Assembly: GCA_000435535.1 (NCBI GenBank)
Contig: FR884490.1
Location: forward strand, 1 to 8,010
Origin: Clostridium sp. CAG:575
GTDB lineage: Bacteria; Bacillota; Clostridia; TANB77; CAG-508
Reading direction: 5' to 3'
Length of the DNA stretch: 8,010 bases
Below, piece after piece: positions 5,334-8,010 of this stretch. The notes beneath the pieces were generated by a model. That model had not been told where the DNA came from, made no database searches, and saw only the letters and a list, made by a program, of their open reading frames with translations. The number at the start of each line of letters is the position of its first letter. Positions within the stretch are counted from its first letter, which is position 1. Made by a program: the position numbers and the translations under genes.

Positions 5334-6876
5334 ATCTGCTTCATATTCAATTCCAAATGCATATCAAATGTTGGGTTCATATATATTTACAGATCCTAAG
5401 GGAGAATTATATGATAAAACAGCAGGATATTTAAAATCACATGGGTATGATATAAAAGTTTTAAATTTAGTAAGACCACAATTTAGTGATGGATATAATC
5501 CACTTATGCATATTTCATCAGAATTAGATGTTGATGTTATTGCAAATACAGTTGTTAAAGGGCAAAAAACCGAAAGTGGTTCAGATCCATATTGGGATGA
5601 CATGGCAGAAATGCTATTGAAAGCATTGATTTATTATTTGATTGCAACAAGACCGGAAGAAGAGCAAAATTTAGCAAGTTGTGCGGAACTAGTAAGGGCA
5701 GCAAATAAAAATGGAGGAAGCAATTTACTTTCAGATTTAATTAATCAATTACCATATGATCATCCAGCAAGAATGTATTATAAATCTATTGAAATAGCTC
5801 CAGAGAAGACATATGGTTCAATATTAAGTTCTTTACAATCAAAACTTGGTAAATTTGATTCAAAAGAAATAGCTGAGCTTACATCTACAGATACAATAGA
5901 TTTTGAAGAGATAGGAAGCAAAAAAACAGCTGTATATGTTATTTCATCTGACACACACACAGCATATGATTTCTTGCTTACAATTTTCTTCTCTCAGATG
6001 ATACAACAATTATATGATTTTGCAGATAAAAATGGGGGAGCTTTAAAAGAAAAAACATATTTTATATTAGATGAGTTTGCTAATATTGGTAAAATACCAG
6101 ACTTTGATAAAAAGATATCTACATCAAGAAGTAGAGGAATTTCATTTAGTGTTATTTTACAAAACTTAGACCAATTGGAAGCAATTTATGAAAAATCATA
6201 TGAAACAATTATGGGTAACTGTGATACACATGTATTTTTAGGAAGTAATTCATATAAAACAGTTGAATATTTTTCAAAAGCTTTAGGAGAAAAGACTATA
6301 GAAAGAGATAGTTTATCAATTAGTAAAGATAAGCAAAACCATAGAACAGGAAAAAGTATATCAGATCAAGTTATGGCAAGAGCATTAATGACACCAGATG
6401 AACTTCGAAGAATGGATAATGATGATTGTATTATTTTTGAAAAGGGAATAAAGCCAGTAAAGGCTAAAAAATTCTATTATTTTAAACATTCAATGGCTAA
6501 AGACTTAGCTAGATTAGAAGTCAGTCATAATGATATTGGAGAAATAGATAGAGGATCTTGGAGAAAATATAATCCGTATAATCCATATGTAGAAGATAAA
6601 GATGAAAAAGCAGTAGAGAACTTAAATATAGAATCTTTAGATGATTTATTTGATGATATAGATTCACCAAAAGAAGAAAAAAATTCTGATAAAATTTCTC
6701 CAGAAGAAGTAAAACAAAATTTACTTATGGAAGATATAAATGATAAAGCTGATAATACATCTGAGATTCCTCCAATTTTACCACAAGATGATGAAGAAGA
6801 TACATATGATTTACAAAAAGAATTAGAGGCTAAATTTGATGAATTATTTGGTCCATTTGATGAGGAAAATAATTAA
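5311..6876 (+). CDS. VirD4/TraG-like coupling protein, ATPase part (frameshifted 3' portion)
   Basis: This frame holds the cytoplasmic motor of a type IV secretion coupling protein, the hexameric RecA-like ATPase that passes DNA or protein substrates to a transfer channel. Counting from the TTG at 5311: Walker A GSGSGKS at 3-9, YIFTDPKGELYDKTAGYL at 24-41, a region around DPYWDDMAEMLLKALIYYL at 92-110 as in the all-alpha domain, Walker B FILDEFANIG at 251-260 (D254, E255), and STSRSRGISFSVILQNLDQL at 270-289. All are typical of the VirD4 family found on clostridial conjugative elements (CD1115-like). Residues about 425-521 form a long acidic tail ending FDELFGPFDEENN. TTG 5311 has no ribosome binding site at a proper distance, so independent translation is unlikely. 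The true start is probably ATG 4857 in the other frame. A terminator follows, so this is the last gene of the operon. Confidence 0.88.
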   Translation: MDGSGSGKSASYSIPNAYQMLGSYIFTDPKGELYDKTAGYLKSHGYDIKVLNLVRPQFSDGYNPLMHISSELDVDVIANTVVKGQKTESGSDPYWDDMAEMLLKALIYYLIATRPEEEQNLASCAELVRAANKNGGSNLLSDLINQLPYDHPARMYYKSIEIAPEKTYGSILSSLQSKLGKFDSKEIAELTSTDTIDFEEIGSKKTAVYVISSDTHTAYDFLLTIFFSQMIQQLYDFADKNGGALKEKTYFILDEFANIGKIPDFDKKISTSRSRGISFSVILQNLDQLEAIYEKSYETIMGNCDTHVFLGSNSYKTVEYFSKALGEKTIERDSLSISKDKQNHRTGKSISDQVMARALMTPDELRRMDNDDCIIFEKGIKPVKAKKFYYFKHSMAKDLARLEVSHNDIGEIDRGSWRKYNPYNPYVEDKDEKAVENLNIESLDDLFDDIDSPKEEKNSDKISPEEVKQNLLMEDINDKADNTSEIPPILPQDDEEDTYDLQKELEAKFDELFGPFDEENN

Positions 6877-6884
6877 ATTATGTA

Positions 6885-6926
6885 GAAAACTAATTTGTAC
6901 TGAAGTATAAATTAGTTTCTTTTTTT
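6885..6926 (+). terminator. Rho-independent terminator of the VirD4-like operon
   Basis: The arm at 6885-6900 pairs with 6905-6919 through about 15 bp (one bulged A, one G-U pair) around a TGAA loop at 6901-6904, followed by seven T at 6920-6926. It begins eight bases after the stop codon of the ATPase frame. Confidence 0.88.
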
Positions 6927-6947
6927 GAGAAAATTTGTTTTGTTCGC

Positions 6948-6976
6948 TTGTTTTTTTTGTACAGATATTATATATT
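6948..6976 (+). promoter_or_regulatory. Candidate promoter of the nuclease gene
   Basis: TTGTTT at 6948-6953 (3 of 6) is 17 bp before TATATT at 6971-6976 (5 of 6). Several other A/T words nearby could serve as a -10, so the exact position is uncertain. Some promoter is expected here because a strong terminator precedes the gene. Confidence 0.35.
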
Positions 6977-7003
6977 AAAAAATATAAATTTTAGGAGGAA
7001 GTT

Positions 7004-8010
7004 ATGAAATTTGTACATATAGCTGATATGCATTTTGATTGCCCATTTATTAATTTAGCGGATAAAGATGGACTTGGAGATATACGAAGATTAGAACAGA
7101 GAAAAGTATTTAAAAAAGTAATTGAATATATAAAAGAAAATAATATTGAACTGCTTTTAATTTCTGGTGATTTATATGAGCATCAATATGTAAAGAAGTC
7201 AACAATTGAATATATAAACCAATTATTTAAAGAAATTCCAAATACAAGAATATTTATATCACCAGGAAATCATGATCCATATTTAAAAAATTCTTATTAT
7301 AATAAATTTTTATGGAGTGAGAATGTAAAAATATTTACATCAAAAATAGAAAAAGTAGAATTAGAAGATGTGAATATTTATGGATTTGGGTTTGATAATT
7401 TTTATTGTAGAGATGTGGATATTGAATCAATAGAATTAAATAATAAAAATAAATTTAATTTTTTGGTAATCCATGGTACATTAGATGGTGCAAATTTAGA
7501 TGACAGAGAATATAATTCAATGTCTAAAAAAATGCTAAAGGAGAAAGGCTTTGATTATGTTGCGCTTGGACATATTCATAAATTAGATTATAATCAAGAG
7601 GAAAATCAAAACATTGTATATCCAGGATCAACTGTGTCACTTGGATTTGACGAACTAGGAAAACATGGGATGATAGTTGGAAATATAGATGAAAAAGGGC
7701 TTAAATTAGAATTTGTCCCATTGGATGAAAGAGAATTTAAATTACAAGAAATTGATGTTACAGAACTACAATCAAAAGAAGATTTAATAGAAAAAATAAA
7801 TGAATTAGAATTTTTAGATAAAGAATTAATTGAAATTATTTTAGTAGGGAAGAGAAATTTTGAAATTGATAAATATGAATTATATAAATTAATTTCTAAT
7901 GATAAAATAATTAAAATAAAAAACAAGACAAAAGTAAATTATAATTTAAATGAACTGTCAAATAATACAACTTTAAAAGGATTATTTGCAATGGAAATGT
8001 TAAATAAATT
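7004..8010 (+). CDS. Metallophosphoesterase-family DNA exonuclease, YhaO/SbcD (Mre11)-like, 3' end outside the window
   Basis: The frame is open for 335 codons to the window edge. The protein resembles B. subtilis YhaO and SbcD, Mn-dependent nucleases of the Mre11 group that process DNA ends with an SbcC/Rad50-like ATPase. All metal-binding motifs are visible: ADMHFD with D8 and H10, SGDLYE with D56, GNHDP at 88-92, VIHG with H157, and LGHIHK with H190 and H192. VYPGSTVSLGFDELGKHG then follows, as in the YhaO branch, and a capping-type domain begins near residue 235. AGGAGG at 6993-6998 is five bases before the ATG. YhaO is about 408 aa, so roughly 70 residues may be missing beyond the edge. 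In Bacillus the partner ATPase gene yhaN is adjacent; here it would lie downstream, outside the window (inference). Confidence 0.9.
   Translation, partial: MKFVHIADMHFDCPFINLADKDGLGDIRRLEQRKVFKKVIEYIKENNIELLLISGDLYEHQYVKKSTIEYINQLFKEIPNTRIFISPGNHDPYLKNSYYNKFLWSENVKIFTSKIEKVELEDVNIYGFGFDNFYCRDVDIESIELNNKNKFNFLVIHGTLDGANLDDREYNSMSKKMLKEKGFDYVALGHIHKLDYNQEENQNIVYPGSTVSLGFDELGKHGMIVGNIDEKGLKLEFVPLDEREFKLQEIDVTELQSKEDLIEKINELEFLDKELIEIILVGKRNFEIDKYELYKLISNDKIIKIKNKTKVNYNLNELSNNTTLKGLFAMEMLNK

Noticed and set aside
3900..6926. Integrated element boundaries, attachment repeats, insertion sequence or CRISPR array around the VirD4-like operon
   Set aside because: I found no direct repeats at the edges, no tRNA gene, no integrase or transposase and no repeat-spacer pattern.
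6936..6956. Possible LexA/SOS box before the nuclease gene (GTTCG at 6942-6946)
   Set aside because: Only one half-site is present; the matching CGAAC at the required spacing is absent.
7606..7926. Minus-strand open frame of 106 codons inside the nuclease gene
   Set aside because: It is antisense to conserved nuclease sequence, has Ser/Ile/Leu-biased composition and shows no recognisable domain.

Overview
The window is very A+T-rich (by eye well under one third G+C), uses AGA/TTA/ATA-type codons, has AGGAGG ribosome binding sites and T-run hairpin terminators, and carries an alpha/beta-type spore DNA-binding protein gene. This points to a low-G+C, endospore-forming member of the Bacillota, most likely class Clostridia. 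I cannot name the species. All genes I support lie on the + strand, in four transcription units.

Layout. (1) 1-351: a short SspF-like small acid-soluble spore protein gene with its own strong terminator. (2) 364-2968: a candidate promoter, then one long gene encoding a natural fusion of MurF and D-alanine--D-alanine ligase (Ddl), ended by a long A/T-rich hairpin. (3) 2970-3871: an extended -10 promoter directly behind that hairpin and a DnaJ-like co-chaperone of the type lacking a zinc finger. (4) 3900-6926: an exact-consensus sigma-A promoter (TTGACA, 17 bp, TATAAT) drives three closely spaced genes: two unrecognised small soluble proteins (173 and 102 aa) and a VirD4/TraG-type coupling ATPase. 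A strong terminator follows. (5) 6948-8010: a candidate promoter and a YhaO/SbcD-like metallophosphoesterase-family DNA exonuclease gene, cut by the window end.

The fused MurF-Ddl makes D-Ala-D-Ala and adds it to UDP-MurNAc-tripeptide, two consecutive steps of peptidoglycan precursor synthesis. The J-protein and the nuclease are ordinary chromosomal functions.

The unusual part is the middle operon. It holds a coupling-protein ATPase of the kind found in conjugative elements, but no relaxase, integrase, VirB4 or attachment repeats are visible, and it sits between housekeeping genes with its own promoter and terminator. The ATPase reading frame is broken by one extra base exactly at the Walker A motif (around C5316). 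Skipping that base restores a 672-residue protein with two membrane segments and intact Walker A and B motifs. The operon is either an orphan or degraded conjugation module, or an uncharacterised VirD4-based system; the window alone does not decide.
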